Positions 41,381-49,741 of a stretch of 64,000 nt of DNA are shown in pieces. Source of the DNA: Acidaminococcus timonensis (GTDB lineage Bacteria > Bacillota > Negativicutes > Acidaminococcales > Acidaminococcaceae); the NCBI RefSeq assembly GCF_900106585.1, contig NZ_FNWH01000006.1, forward strand, positions 620,001-684,000, in the 5' to 3' direction. Made by a program: the position numbers and the translations under genes. The notes beneath the pieces were generated by a model, which was given only the letters and a program-made list of their open reading frames with translations, was not told where the DNA came from and did no database searches. Each line of letters opens with the position of its first letter. Positions within the stretch are counted from its first letter, which is position 1.

Positions 41381-42430
41381 ATGAGCGCATTGGACAGATT
41401 GCGAGCTTACCTGGAACAGGAAAAAGTGGATGGGATCTTCATCAAGGGAGATTCTTCCATCCGGTATTTCACCGGGTTCACCGGCGGCGAAAGCCTGCTG
41501 TATGTGGATAAGGAACGGGCGGTGATCATCACCGATTCCCGGTATACCCTGCAGGTGAAGCAGCAGGCCCCGGAATGCGAACTGGTGGAACACCAGCACG
41601 GCTTCTGGCCGGAAGCTGCCAAACTGCCCGGGAGCTGCAATCTGGCCCTGGACGGGGATTACTTCTCCTATACGGAAGAATGTGCCCTGGCGGGCGCTCT
41701 GCCCCAAGCCACCTGGAAGAACCTGAACCTGGTTGGCCTGCGGGCCGTGAAGACGGACGAGGAAATGAAATCCATCCGCAAGGCGGTGGCCATTTCTGAT
41801 GAAGCCTTTCTACAGCTCTTGCCCCACATCCGGGCGGGCCGCAAGGAAAGTGACCTGGCCGCAGAGCTGGAGTACAACATGCGGAAACTGGGTTCCACGA
41901 AACCTTCCTTTGAAACCATCTGTGCTTCCGGCAAGCGGAGTGCCCTGCCTCACGGCGTGGCTTCTGAAAAGGTGGTGGAGGACGGCGATTTCGTCACCTT
42001 CGATTTCGGTGCCACCTACAACGGATACTGCTCCGATATCACCCGTACGGTGGTAATCGGTAAAGCCGCTCCCTGGCAGAAAGAAATCTATGACATCGTC
42101 CTGAATGCCAACCTGCTGGGCGAAAAAACGCTGAAGGCCGGGCTTACCGGCATCCAGGTGGACAAGGCCGTACGGGATTACATCACCGGCAAGGGCTATG
42201 GCCCCAACTTCGGCCATGGGCTGGGCCACGGCGTTGGGCTGGACATCCACGAAAAACCCGTGCTGAACAGGGCCAATGACCAGCCGCTGCCGGCCGGTGC
42301 GGTGGTCACCATCGAACCGGGGATCTACCTGCCCGATCAGGGCGGTCTCCGGATCGAAGATACCTGCCTGGTCACCGAGACCGGGTGTGAACGGCTTACG
42401 TCCGTTCCCAAGGAACTGGTAGAATTATAA
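41381..42430 (+). CDS. Xaa-Pro aminopeptidase (M24)
   Basis: 349 residues, removes N-terminal residues next to proline. N-terminal creatinase-like domain (SIRYFTGFTGGESLLYVD), C-terminal pita-bread fold with metal ligands: Asp in FDFGATYNGYCSDITRT (about 207-218), His in GHGLGHGVGLDIHE near 278-287, Glu in TIEPGIYLP near 309, Glu in RIEDTCL near 324. All five ligands are present. Immediately upstream of efp, as in many Firmicutes. Confidence 0.92.
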   Translation: MSALDRLRAYLEQEKVDGIFIKGDSSIRYFTGFTGGESLLYVDKERAVIITDSRYTLQVKQQAPECELVEHQHGFWPEAAKLPGSCNLALDGDYFSYTEECALAGALPQATWKNLNLVGLRAVKTDEEMKSIRKAVAISDEAFLQLLPHIRAGRKESDLAAELEYNMRKLGSTKPSFETICASGKRSALPHGVASEKVVEDGDFVTFDFGATYNGYCSDITRTVVIGKAAPWQKEIYDIVLNANLLGEKTLKAGLTGIQVDKAVRDYITGKGYGPNFGHGLGHGVGLDIHEKPVLNRANDQPLPAGAVVTIEPGIYLPDQGGLRIEDTCLVTETGCERLTSVPKELVEL

Positions 42431-42474
42431 AATTCAAATAGATTGTTTAGAAACTATTTTTGGAGGTTGTTTTC

Positions 42475-43032
42475 ATGATTTCTACGAACGATTTTAAAAC
42501 TGGCGTAACGGTTGAAATTGACGGCGATGCTTGGCAGGTCGTTGAATTCCAGCATGTAAAACCGGGCAAAGGCGCTGCTTTCGTACGGGCTAAAATGCGC
42601 AATCTGTGCACTGGCGCAGTGGTTGAACGGACCTTCAACGCTGCTGAACGTCTGCCCAAAGCCGTTGTTGAAAGAAAGAACATGCAGTATCTGTATGAAT
42701 CTGACGGCACCTATGTATTCATGGACAACGAAACCTACGATCAGATCGAACTGAACAAGGAACAACTGGGCAACGCCATCAACTTCCTGAAGGAAAACAT
42801 GGACGTGAAAGTAATTTCCTTCAACGAACGGATCCTGGGGATTGAACTGCCCAACACGGTGGAACTGACTGTGGTTGAAACCGAACCGGGCATCAAAGGC
42901 GATACCGCTACCGGCGGCAGCAAGAACGCCAAGATGGAAACCGGCTATGTGGTGAAGGTGCCCCTGTTCATCAACGAAGGGGACGTTCTGCAAATCGACA
43001 CCCGCAGCGGCGACTATATTGCAAGAGCATAA
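42475..43032 (+). CDS. efp: Elongation factor P
   Basis: 185 residues from the ATG at 42475 after TGGAGGTTGTTTTC. EF-P relieves ribosome stalling at proline runs. KOW-like N-terminal domain with [14 protein letters not shown], where Lys near 32 is the modification-type residue at the tip, then two OB domains; the C-terminal part [25 protein letters not shown] is standard. It follows the M24 peptidase. Confidence 0.95.
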   Translation: MISTNDFKTGVTVEIDGDAWQVVEFQHVKPGKGAAFVRAKMRNLCTGAVVERTFNAAERLPKAVVERKNMQYLYESDGTYVFMDNETYDQIELNKEQLGNAINFLKENMDVKVISFNERILGIELPNTVELTVVETEPGIKGDTATGGSKNAKMETGYVVKVPLFINEGDVLQIDTRSGDYIARA

Positions 43033-43047
43033 TCAGAATTTCCATAA

Positions 43048-43080
43048 GGAGCTGTTGTCACCTGGCGACAGCTCCTTTTT
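43048..43080 (+). terminator. Terminator after efp
   Basis: GGAGCTGT / ACAGCTCC stem, loop of 12 with partial pairing, five T. Confidence 0.8.
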
Positions 43081-43122
43081 CTCAATCAGGAAACCAGGTA
43101 TGGAAAGTAAGGAAAACGCATC

Positions 43123-43731
43123 ATGAAAACAATCTTTCTGGTCCGCCACGGCGAGACCTTGGCCAACCGGGAGGGAATCCTCCAGGGCTGGAGCAACAAT
43201 CCCCTGGATGACACCGGGGAAAAACAAGCCTCGGCCCTGGTGACACGGGCCAGCCGGGTGCCCCTGGCGGCCATTTACACCTCGGATCTCATCCGGACCC
43301 AGCAGACGGCGGCGCCCCTGGCGGAAGCCAGAGGCATCAAACCCGTTGTGCTGCCCGGGCTGCGGGAAGTGTCCTTCGGCAAATGGGACGGCCACCCTAT
43401 GAGGGAAATCCAGGAAAAAGACCCGGAGACCCTGCGGGACCTGTTCCTGAAACCGGCCCGTGTACAGCTGGACGCGGAGGAGGACCTGTTCGCCAGTCAG
43501 AAAAGGGGCTGGGAGACCTTCACAAAGCTGGTGGAGGACATGGAGCCGGATACGAACATCCTATGCGTCAGCCATGGCGGCCTGATCCGCCTTCTGGTGT
43601 GCAGCCTGCTGGATATCCCCATCGACAACATGTGGAAACTGAGCCTGTACAACACGGCGTTCGTACAGGTGGTAGAGACAAAAAAATTCGGTTACCGCGT
43701 AGACAAGGTGAATGATATGGGGCTGTTATAA
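43123..43731 (+). CDS. Histidine phosphatase (phosphoglycerate mutase-like)
   Basis: 202 residues. RHG-type phosphatase with LVRHGETLANREG near 6-18, LREVSFGKWDG near 79, and the second His in VSHGGLIR near 146. The family includes cofactor-dependent phosphoglycerate mutase, CobC-type phosphatases and broad phosphatases; the length and insertion suggest a general phosphatase rather than glycolytic GpmA. Context gives no substrate. Confidence 0.82.
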   Translation: MKTIFLVRHGETLANREGILQGWSNNPLDDTGEKQASALVTRASRVPLAAIYTSDLIRTQQTAAPLAEARGIKPVVLPGLREVSFGKWDGHPMREIQEKDPETLRDLFLKPARVQLDAEEDLFASQKRGWETFTKLVEDMEPDTNILCVSHGGLIRLLVCSLLDIPIDNMWKLSLYNTAFVQVVETKKFGYRVDKVNDMGLL

Positions 43732-43797
43732 AGCTTCCATCCCTTGACTTCATCTGTTATAATATAAGTTACAAATACAAATGAGGGAGCGATTCTT

Positions 43798-44685
43798 ATT
43801 TTAGAATTCAAGCATATTACCATCGATGATAAACCCATCTTCGATGATTATTTTACAGAAGAAGACTATCATGCGTCCGAATGCTGCTTCGGTTCCATCT
43901 TTATCTGGCGAAAGCAGTATGACAGCTACTGGGCCATCTGCCACGGCTGCCTGATCATCAAGGTCACCGTGAACGGTACCACGTTCGTGCTGCCCCCTTT
44001 TGGCGGCGTCAACGAAGATCTGCCCAAGGTCCTGAGTGCCCTGAAGCAGTATTTCAGGGGAGAGCCCTTCGAAATGCACGGCATCTACGAGCACACCATC
44101 GAACGGTTCCAGAAATACCTGCCCCAGGTGAACAAGTTTACCCCGGACCGGGACAACTGGGATTATGTGTACCAGCGTGCCAGCCTGGCCAGCCTGAGCG
44201 GGCGCAAGCTGCATGGCAAGAAGAACCATTACAATCAGTTCATCAAGGACCATCCGGATTTCGTCTATGAACCCATCACCCTGGCCAACAAGGACGAATG
44301 CATTGAATATGGCCGCCAGTGGGTGGAAGAACGGGAACTGACAGACCCTTCCATCGTGGCGGAATATGACGCGATCAAGGAAGGGCTGAACAACCTGGAC
44401 AAACTCCAGATGCGGGGCGGGCTCATCCGCCTGGACGGCCAGGTGAAGGCCTTTACCTTCGGGGAACGGGCCGGAAAGAATACGGCGGTGGTCCATGTGG
44501 AAAAGGCCGATCCCGACATCCGGGGCCTGTTCACCGCCATCAACAAGGAATACATCGACCATACCTGGCCCGATGTGACCTACATCAACCGGGAAGAGGA
44601 CATGGGCAAGGAAGGGCTCCGGGAAGCCAAGGAATCCTACAAGCCCGTGTTCATGGTGAAAAAGTACAATACCATCATCAAATAA
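43798..44685 (+). CDS. DUF2156 family protein, apparently starting at AUU
   Basis: 295 residues if read from the ATT at 43798. DUF2156 proteins include the lysyltransferase-type C-terminal domain of MprF. No ATG, GTG or TTG exists in frame before 43969, yet the frame upstream codes clearly for the family N-terminus (EFKHITIDDKPIFDDYF, ASECCFGSIFIWRKQY). The first in-frame possibility near GAGGGAG is ATT at 43798 (or CTT/ATT just before). AUU starts are known from infC. The rest includes YNQFIKDHPDFVYEP and VKAFTFGERAGKNTAVVHVEKAD, GNAT-like. It is followed by a GNAT gene 12 bases later. Confidence 0.78.
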   Translation: MLEFKHITIDDKPIFDDYFTEEDYHASECCFGSIFIWRKQYDSYWAICHGCLIIKVTVNGTTFVLPPFGGVNEDLPKVLSALKQYFRGEPFEMHGIYEHTIERFQKYLPQVNKFTPDRDNWDYVYQRASLASLSGRKLHGKKNHYNQFIKDHPDFVYEPITLANKDECIEYGRQWVEERELTDPSIVAEYDAIKEGLNNLDKLQMRGGLIRLDGQVKAFTFGERAGKNTAVVHVEKADPDIRGLFTAINKEYIDHTWPDVTYINREEDMGKEGLREAKESYKPVFMVKKYNTIIK

Positions 44686-44697
44686 GGAGAGACAGCC

Positions 44698-45882
44698 ATG
44701 GATTTCCGTTTGCTGCAGCCCCAGGCCCTGCCTCAGGCAGCGGACCTGTGGGACTATTGTTTCGAGAAGAAGGGGACCCCGTTCTATGAATGGTACTTCA
44801 GGGAGTATGCCCTGAAGCAGAACCGGATCCTGGGCGGTTTCCGGGAGGACGGAAAACTGGTGACCATGCTCCATCTGAACCCCTATGTGCTCCGGCTGCG
44901 GGGCCGGGACTGGAAGGTCCCCTACATCGTGGGGGTGGCTACGGACCCGGTGGCACGGGGACAGCATGTGATGGGGGAACTGATGGAAACGGCCTTCACC
45001 ACCCTCCGTGCCCTGAAGGTACCCTTTGTGATCCTGATGCCCATCTACGCCGGCATCTACCAGCCCTACGGCTTTGCCTGGACCCATCTGCGCAAGAGCT
45101 ACAGCCTGCCTCTGGCCCGGCTGGATCTGGCGGGCCGCATCCTGGACGGATTCGAAGTGGACCGGATCGATACCCGCACGGCGGAAAAAGCCGTGGCACC
45201 GGTGTACGAACGGGTCATGGAGCGGTACCATGCCACGGTGGTCCGCGACCATCGGGTGTGGGAAAACACCCTGACCACGGCCGCTCAGGAAAATTTCGAA
45301 ACGGTGATTGTAAAAGTTGACGGTGCACCGCGGGCCTACGCGTTGTATAATAGGGAGGGAGAGACCGTCACCGTTCAGGAACTGCTGGCGGTGGACGCTC
45401 CGGCCAGGGTGCGGCTTCTGCAGTACTTCAAGGGGCTGGCTGGTATCTATAAGACCCTGAAATGGCTGGCCGCGGATGACGACCTGACCTGGCAGCAGCT
45501 GCCGGATCAGAGCCTGGCACCCCGGGAGGCTCCGTTCATGATGGGACGGGTGCTGAATGCGGCAACTTGCCTGAAGACCCTGCCCGTACCGGAAAGTCTG
45601 CTGGGAAAAGAACTGGTCCTGGCCCTGAAGGATGAACAGATCGCCCTGAACACCATGCTGGTAAAGGTGCAGTCCACCAAAGAAGGGACGAAGCTGCTGA
45701 ACACCCTGGACGACCCGAAAGTGCTGCTGGATGTGGCAAGTTTCACCCAGCTGTTCTTCGGTTTCCAGAGCAGCCGTGCCCTGGAACGGGCCGGTGCCAT
45801 CTATGTAGCCGACGAAGAAACGAGAGAAATCCTTGACAAATTGTTCCCGCGGGAGAATAATTTTATCAACGAGTATTTTTAA
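44698..45882 (+). CDS. GNAT acetyltransferase (Eis-like)
   Basis: 394 residues, larger than a single GNAT domain, with the N-terminal acetyltransferase part (VTMLHLNPYVLRLRGRDW, YIVGVATDPVARGQHVMGELM, PIYAGIYQPYGFAWTHL) and a C-terminal SCP2-like part. This size and order is that of the Eis type of acetyltransferase, which acts on amino groups of drugs or peptides. Pairing with the DUF2156 gene, also GNAT-related, is notable. Substrate unknown. Confidence 0.82.
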   Translation: MDFRLLQPQALPQAADLWDYCFEKKGTPFYEWYFREYALKQNRILGGFREDGKLVTMLHLNPYVLRLRGRDWKVPYIVGVATDPVARGQHVMGELMETAFTTLRALKVPFVILMPIYAGIYQPYGFAWTHLRKSYSLPLARLDLAGRILDGFEVDRIDTRTAEKAVAPVYERVMERYHATVVRDHRVWENTLTTAAQENFETVIVKVDGAPRAYALYNREGETVTVQELLAVDAPARVRLLQYFKGLAGIYKTLKWLAADDDLTWQQLPDQSLAPREAPFMMGRVLNAATCLKTLPVPESLLGKELVLALKDEQIALNTMLVKVQSTKEGTKLLNTLDDPKVLLDVASFTQLFFGFQSSRALERAGAIYVADEETREILDKLFPRENNFINEYF

Positions 45883-45893
45883 GGGAGGCTGTC

Positions 45894-48800
45894 ATGAGCG
45901 ACACGATTAGAAGAATCTTTGTGGAAAAGAAGAAAGCGTATGCTGTAGAAGCCGCGAACCTGTGTGCGGATCTTCAGCAGACCCTGGGGCTCACCAACCT
46001 GAAGAGCGTTCGGATTATCAATCGGTACGACCTGGAAGGCCTGGATGAAAAAGCGTATGAGGAAGCCAAGAGCCTGGTGCTCAGCGAAGCACCGGTGGAT
46101 ATGGTCCGGGACGAGGAACTGGAAATCCCTGCCGGCGTACGCAGCTTTGCTGTGGAACTGGTACCCGGCCAGTACGACCAGCGGGAAGATTTCGCAGCCC
46201 AGTGCATCCAGCTGATTACCCAGGGCAAGCGCCCCATCGTGGAAGCTGCCAAAGTGTTCCTGCTGGAAGGGGACCTTTCTGACGCCGACTTTGAAAAGAT
46301 TAAACATTATTGCATCAACCCGGTGGAAGCCCGGGAAGCAGCCATCGAGAAACCGGAAACTCTGGACATGACCTGGGATGTACCGAAACCGGTGGCCGTG
46401 CTGGATGGTTTCCGCAGCCTGGACCGGAAGGGCCTGGAAGACTTCCTGAACAAACAGGAACTGGCCATGAGCCTGGACGATCTGGCCTTCATCCAGGAAT
46501 ACTTCAAGAAAGAAGACCGTGACCCCTCTATCACGGAAATCAAGGTGCTGGATACGTACTGGTCCGACCATTGCCGTCACACCACGTTTGAAACCCGTCT
46601 GGAAAATGTGTCCATCGATGACGGCGTGTACACCGAACCGGTGGCCGAAGCCTTCGACCTGTACAAGAAGGATCGTGCCTTCGTGTACGGCGCCGACACC
46701 AAGCGCCCCATTACCCTGATGGATATGGCCTGCCTGGCTACGAAGAAACTGAAGAAGGAAGGCAAGATCCCTGATCTGGATGCTTCCGAAGAAATCAATG
46801 CCTGCAGCATCGTGGTGCCCATTACCGTGGACGGCAAAAAAGAAGACTGGCTGGTGATGTTCAAGAACGAAACCCATAACCATCCCACCGAAATCGAACC
46901 CTTCGGCGGCGCAGCCACCTGTCTGGGCGGCGCCATCCGTGACCCCCTGAGCGGCCGTTCCTATGTGTATCAGGCCATGCGTGTCACCGGCAGCGGCGAC
47001 CCCCGCACTCCCTATGAAAAGACCCTGAAAGGCAAACTGCCCCAGCGGAAGATCACCCTGGGCGCTGCCGCCGGGTACAGCTCCTACGGCAACCAGATCG
47101 GCCTGGCCACCGGTTCCGTGGAAGAATATTATCATCCGAAATTCGTGGCCAAGCGGATGGAAGTGGGCGCCGTAATCGGTGCAGCTCCCCGGGACGCTGT
47201 GGTCCGGGAACGTCCGGCTGCCGGCGACCTGATTGTCCTGCTGGGCGGTCGTACCGGCCGTGATGGCATGGGCGGCGCTACCGGTGCCTCCAAGGAACAC
47301 ACCACCAAATCCCTGAGCGAATGCGGGGCTGAAGTGCAGAAGGGGAATGCTCCCAACGAACGGAAGATTCAGCGCCTGTTCCGGGATCCGGAAGTGACCC
47401 GTCTCATCAAACGGTGCAATGACTTCGGTGCCGGCGGTGTGTCCGTCGCCATCGGCGAACTGGCTCCCGGCCTGGTGATCAACCTGGACAAGGTGCCCAA
47501 GAAATACGAAGGCCTGGATGGCACGGAACTGGCCATCAGTGAATCCCAGGAACGGATGGCTGTGTGCATCGCAGCCAGTGACCTGGACAAATTCATGGCC
47601 GCTGCGGATAAAGAAAACCTGGAAGCTACGGTGGTCGCTGAAGTGGCCGAAGATCCCCGTCTGGTGATGTACTGGAGAGGGGAAAAGATCGTGGATCTGT
47701 CCCGTGCTTTCCTGGATACCAACGGCATTCCGCAAAAATCCAACGTGGTTGTGGATGGCGTCACCGAAGAATCCGTCTTCAACAGCACCCCTGCTGAAGT
47801 GGAAGGTAAGAAGGATATCAAAGACGCCTGGCTGGCCAACCTGGACCGCCTGAACGTGTGCAGCGAAGAAGGGCTGGGCGAACGGTTCGATGGTTCCATC
47901 GGCCGGGGCAGTGTCCTGATGCCTTACGGCGGCCGCAACCAGCTGACCCGGACCGAAGGCATGGCAGCCCGTCTGCCGGTGCTGGGCGGCAAGACCAACG
48001 CCACCAGCATCATGGCCAGCGGCTACGATCCCAACGTGGCCTGCTGGAGCCCGTACCATGGCGCCATGTACGCTGTGGTGGAAGCCGTGTGCCGGGCTGC
48101 GGCCATGGGGGCGGATCCCAGAAAGCTGCGCCTGTCCATGCAGGAATACTTCCCGAAACTTCATACGGAACATACCTGGGGCCGTCCGTTCGCTGCCCTG
48201 ATGGGCGCCTACAAGGCCTGCTGCGAACTGGAACTGCCGGCCATCGGCGGCAAGGACTCCATGAGCGGTACGTTCATGGATCTGGAAGTCCCTCCTTCTC
48301 TGATCTGCTTCGCCGTGGGCGTCATGGATGGCCGCGACACCATCTCCAACGAATTCAAACAGGCCGGTCACAAAGTGGTGTTCATCCCTGTGCCCTGCGA
48401 CGAGCACGAAGTGGTGGATTACCCTGCTTTGAAGACCCTGCTGGCCAATGTGCATAAAGGTATCCTGGGCAAACGGATCGTGACAGCCGGTGTGGTGAAG
48501 GAAGGCGGCGTGGCCGCTGCTCTCAGCACCATGTGCCTGGGCAACGGGCTGGGCTTCAGCTTCGTGAAACCCTTCCTGCATGAGGAATGCCTGTTCACCC
48601 TGCAGCCCGGCGGGTTCCTGGTGGAACTGGCGGACGATGCGGATGCGGACAAGGTGTTCGCCGGCAACGACTTCCTGGAACTGGGCCATCTGACCGACGA
48701 TGCCACCATCACCGTGAATGACACCGCCATCAGCCTGGCGGATGTGAAGGCTGCCTACACCGGCACTCTGGAAAAGGTGTTCCCGTCCATCGTGAAGGAT

Positions 48801-49670
48801 TCCGGCAAGGAACTGTGCAAGATGCCGTACTTCAAGAACGACCTGCCTCTCACCGCTCCGTACAACGTGGCGAAACCCCGGGTGTTCATTCCTGTATTCC
48901 CGGGCCTGAACTGCGAATACGATACGGCTGCTGCCTTTGAAGACGCCGGTGCCAAAGCGGATATCTTCGTGATTCGCAACCTGACGCCGGAAGCCATCAA
49001 AGAAAGCGTGGAAGAAATGGCCAAACGGATCAAAGAAGCACAGATCCTGGCCATTCCCGGTGGGTTCTCCGCCAGTGACGAACCGGAAGGCTCTGGCAAG
49101 TTCATTGCCACCATGTTCCGGAACCCGTCCCTGAAGGAAGCTGTCCTGGATCTGCTGTACAACCGGGACGGCCTGGCCCTGGGTATCTGCAACGGCTTCC
49201 AGGCCCTGATCAAACTGGGGCTGGTCCCCTACGGCGATATCCGTCCGCTGACCGAAACTTCCCCGACCCTGACCTTCAACACCATCGGCCGCCACATCTC
49301 CCGGATGGTGGAAACGAAAGTGGTTTCCAACAAATCCCCGTGGCTGTCCCTGTGTGAACCGGGCGACATCCATACGGTCGCCATTTCCCACGGCGAAGGC
49401 CGGTTCGTGGCCACGGAAGAAGAAATCCAACAGCTCTTCAAGAACGGCCAGGTGGCAACCCAGTATGTGAACCAGGCAGGGGATCCCACCATGGAAAGCC
49501 CCTACAACCCCAACGGTTCCCTGTATGCCATCGAAAGCATCACCAGCCCGGACGGCCGTGTCCTGGGCAAGATGGGCCATACGGAACGGTTCACCGAGGG
49601 CCTGATGAAGAACATCCCCGGCAACAAACTGCAGCCTCTGTTCCTGGGCGGCGTGCAGTACTTCAAATAA
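45894..49670 (+). CDS. purL: Phosphoribosylformylglycinamidine synthase, single-chain
   Basis: 1258-residue enzyme converting FGAR to FGAM in purine synthesis. It combines the PurS-like, PurL and glutaminase parts in one chain: N-terminal domain (1-220), synthetase with VLDTYWSDHCRHTTFETRL near 220-240 and HNHPTEIEPFGGAATCLGG near 325-345, second half with TNATSIMASGYDPN near 697, and the C-terminal glutaminase with FPGLNCEYDTA and the nucleophile Cys in LGICNGFQALI near 1101, then SHGEGRF and its His. All catalytic parts are present. Strong GAGGCTGTC site at its start. Confidence 0.95.
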   Translation: MSDTIRRIFVEKKKAYAVEAANLCADLQQTLGLTNLKSVRIINRYDLEGLDEKAYEEAKSLVLSEAPVDMVRDEELEIPAGVRSFAVELVPGQYDQREDFAAQCIQLITQGKRPIVEAAKVFLLEGDLSDADFEKIKHYCINPVEAREAAIEKPETLDMTWDVPKPVAVLDGFRSLDRKGLEDFLNKQELAMSLDDLAFIQEYFKKEDRDPSITEIKVLDTYWSDHCRHTTFETRLENVSIDDGVYTEPVAEAFDLYKKDRAFVYGADTKRPITLMDMACLATKKLKKEGKIPDLDASEEINACSIVVPITVDGKKEDWLVMFKNETHNHPTEIEPFGGAATCLGGAIRDPLSGRSYVYQAMRVTGSGDPRTPYEKTLKGKLPQRKITLGAAAGYSSYGNQIGLATGSVEEYYHPKFVAKRMEVGAVIGAAPRDAVVRERPAAGDLIVLLGGRTGRDGMGGATGASKEHTTKSLSECGAEVQKGNAPNERKIQRLFRDPEVTRLIKRCNDFGAGGVSVAIGELAPGLVINLDKVPKKYEGLDGTELAISESQERMAVCIAASDLDKFMAAADKENLEATVVAEVAEDPRLVMYWRGEKIVDLSRAFLDTNGIPQKSNVVVDGVTEESVFNSTPAEVEGKKDIKDAWLANLDRLNVCSEEGLGERFDGSIGRGSVLMPYGGRNQLTRTEGMAARLPVLGGKTNATSIMASGYDPNVACWSPYHGAMYAVVEAVCRAAAMGADPRKLRLSMQEYFPKLHTEHTWGRPFAALMGAYKACCELELPAIGGKDSMSGTFMDLEVPPSLICFAVGVMDGRDTISNEFKQAGHKVVFIPVPCDEHEVVDYPALKTLLANVHKGILGKRIVTAGVVKEGGVAAALSTMCLGNGLGFSFVKPFLHEECLFTLQPGGFLVELADDADADKVFAGNDFLELGHLTDDATITVNDTAISLADVKAAYTGTLEKVFPSIVKDSGKELCKMPYFKNDLPLTAPYNVAKPRVFIPVFPGLNCEYDTAAAFEDAGAKADIFVIRNLTPEAIKESVEEMAKRIKEAQILAIPGGFSASDEPEGSGKFIATMFRNPSLKEAVLDLLYNRDGLALGICNGFQALIKLGLVPYGDIRPLTETSPTLTFNTIGRHISRMVETKVVSNKSPWLSLCEPGDIHTVAISHGEGRFVATEEEIQQLFKNGQVATQYVNQAGDPTMESPYNPNGSLYAIESITSPDGRVLGKMGHTERFTEGLMKNIPGNKLQPLFLGGVQYFK

Positions 49671-49680
49671 TTCTACAACC

Positions 49681-49712
49681 AAGGGGCTGTCGCGATGCGG
49701 CGGCCCCTTCTT
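49681..49712 (+). terminator. Terminator after purL
   Basis: AAGGGGC / GCCCCTT stem with a partly paired 15-base loop and a short T run. Confidence 0.65.
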
Positions 49713-49741
49713 TGTGAACCTCAAAGGAGATCTGATACAAC

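Noticed and set aside
43744-43763. TTGACT and TATAAT before the DUF2156 gene as a promoter
   Set aside because: Only eight bases separate them. The TATAAT could be used with a poor -35 further upstream, so no firm promoter is given.
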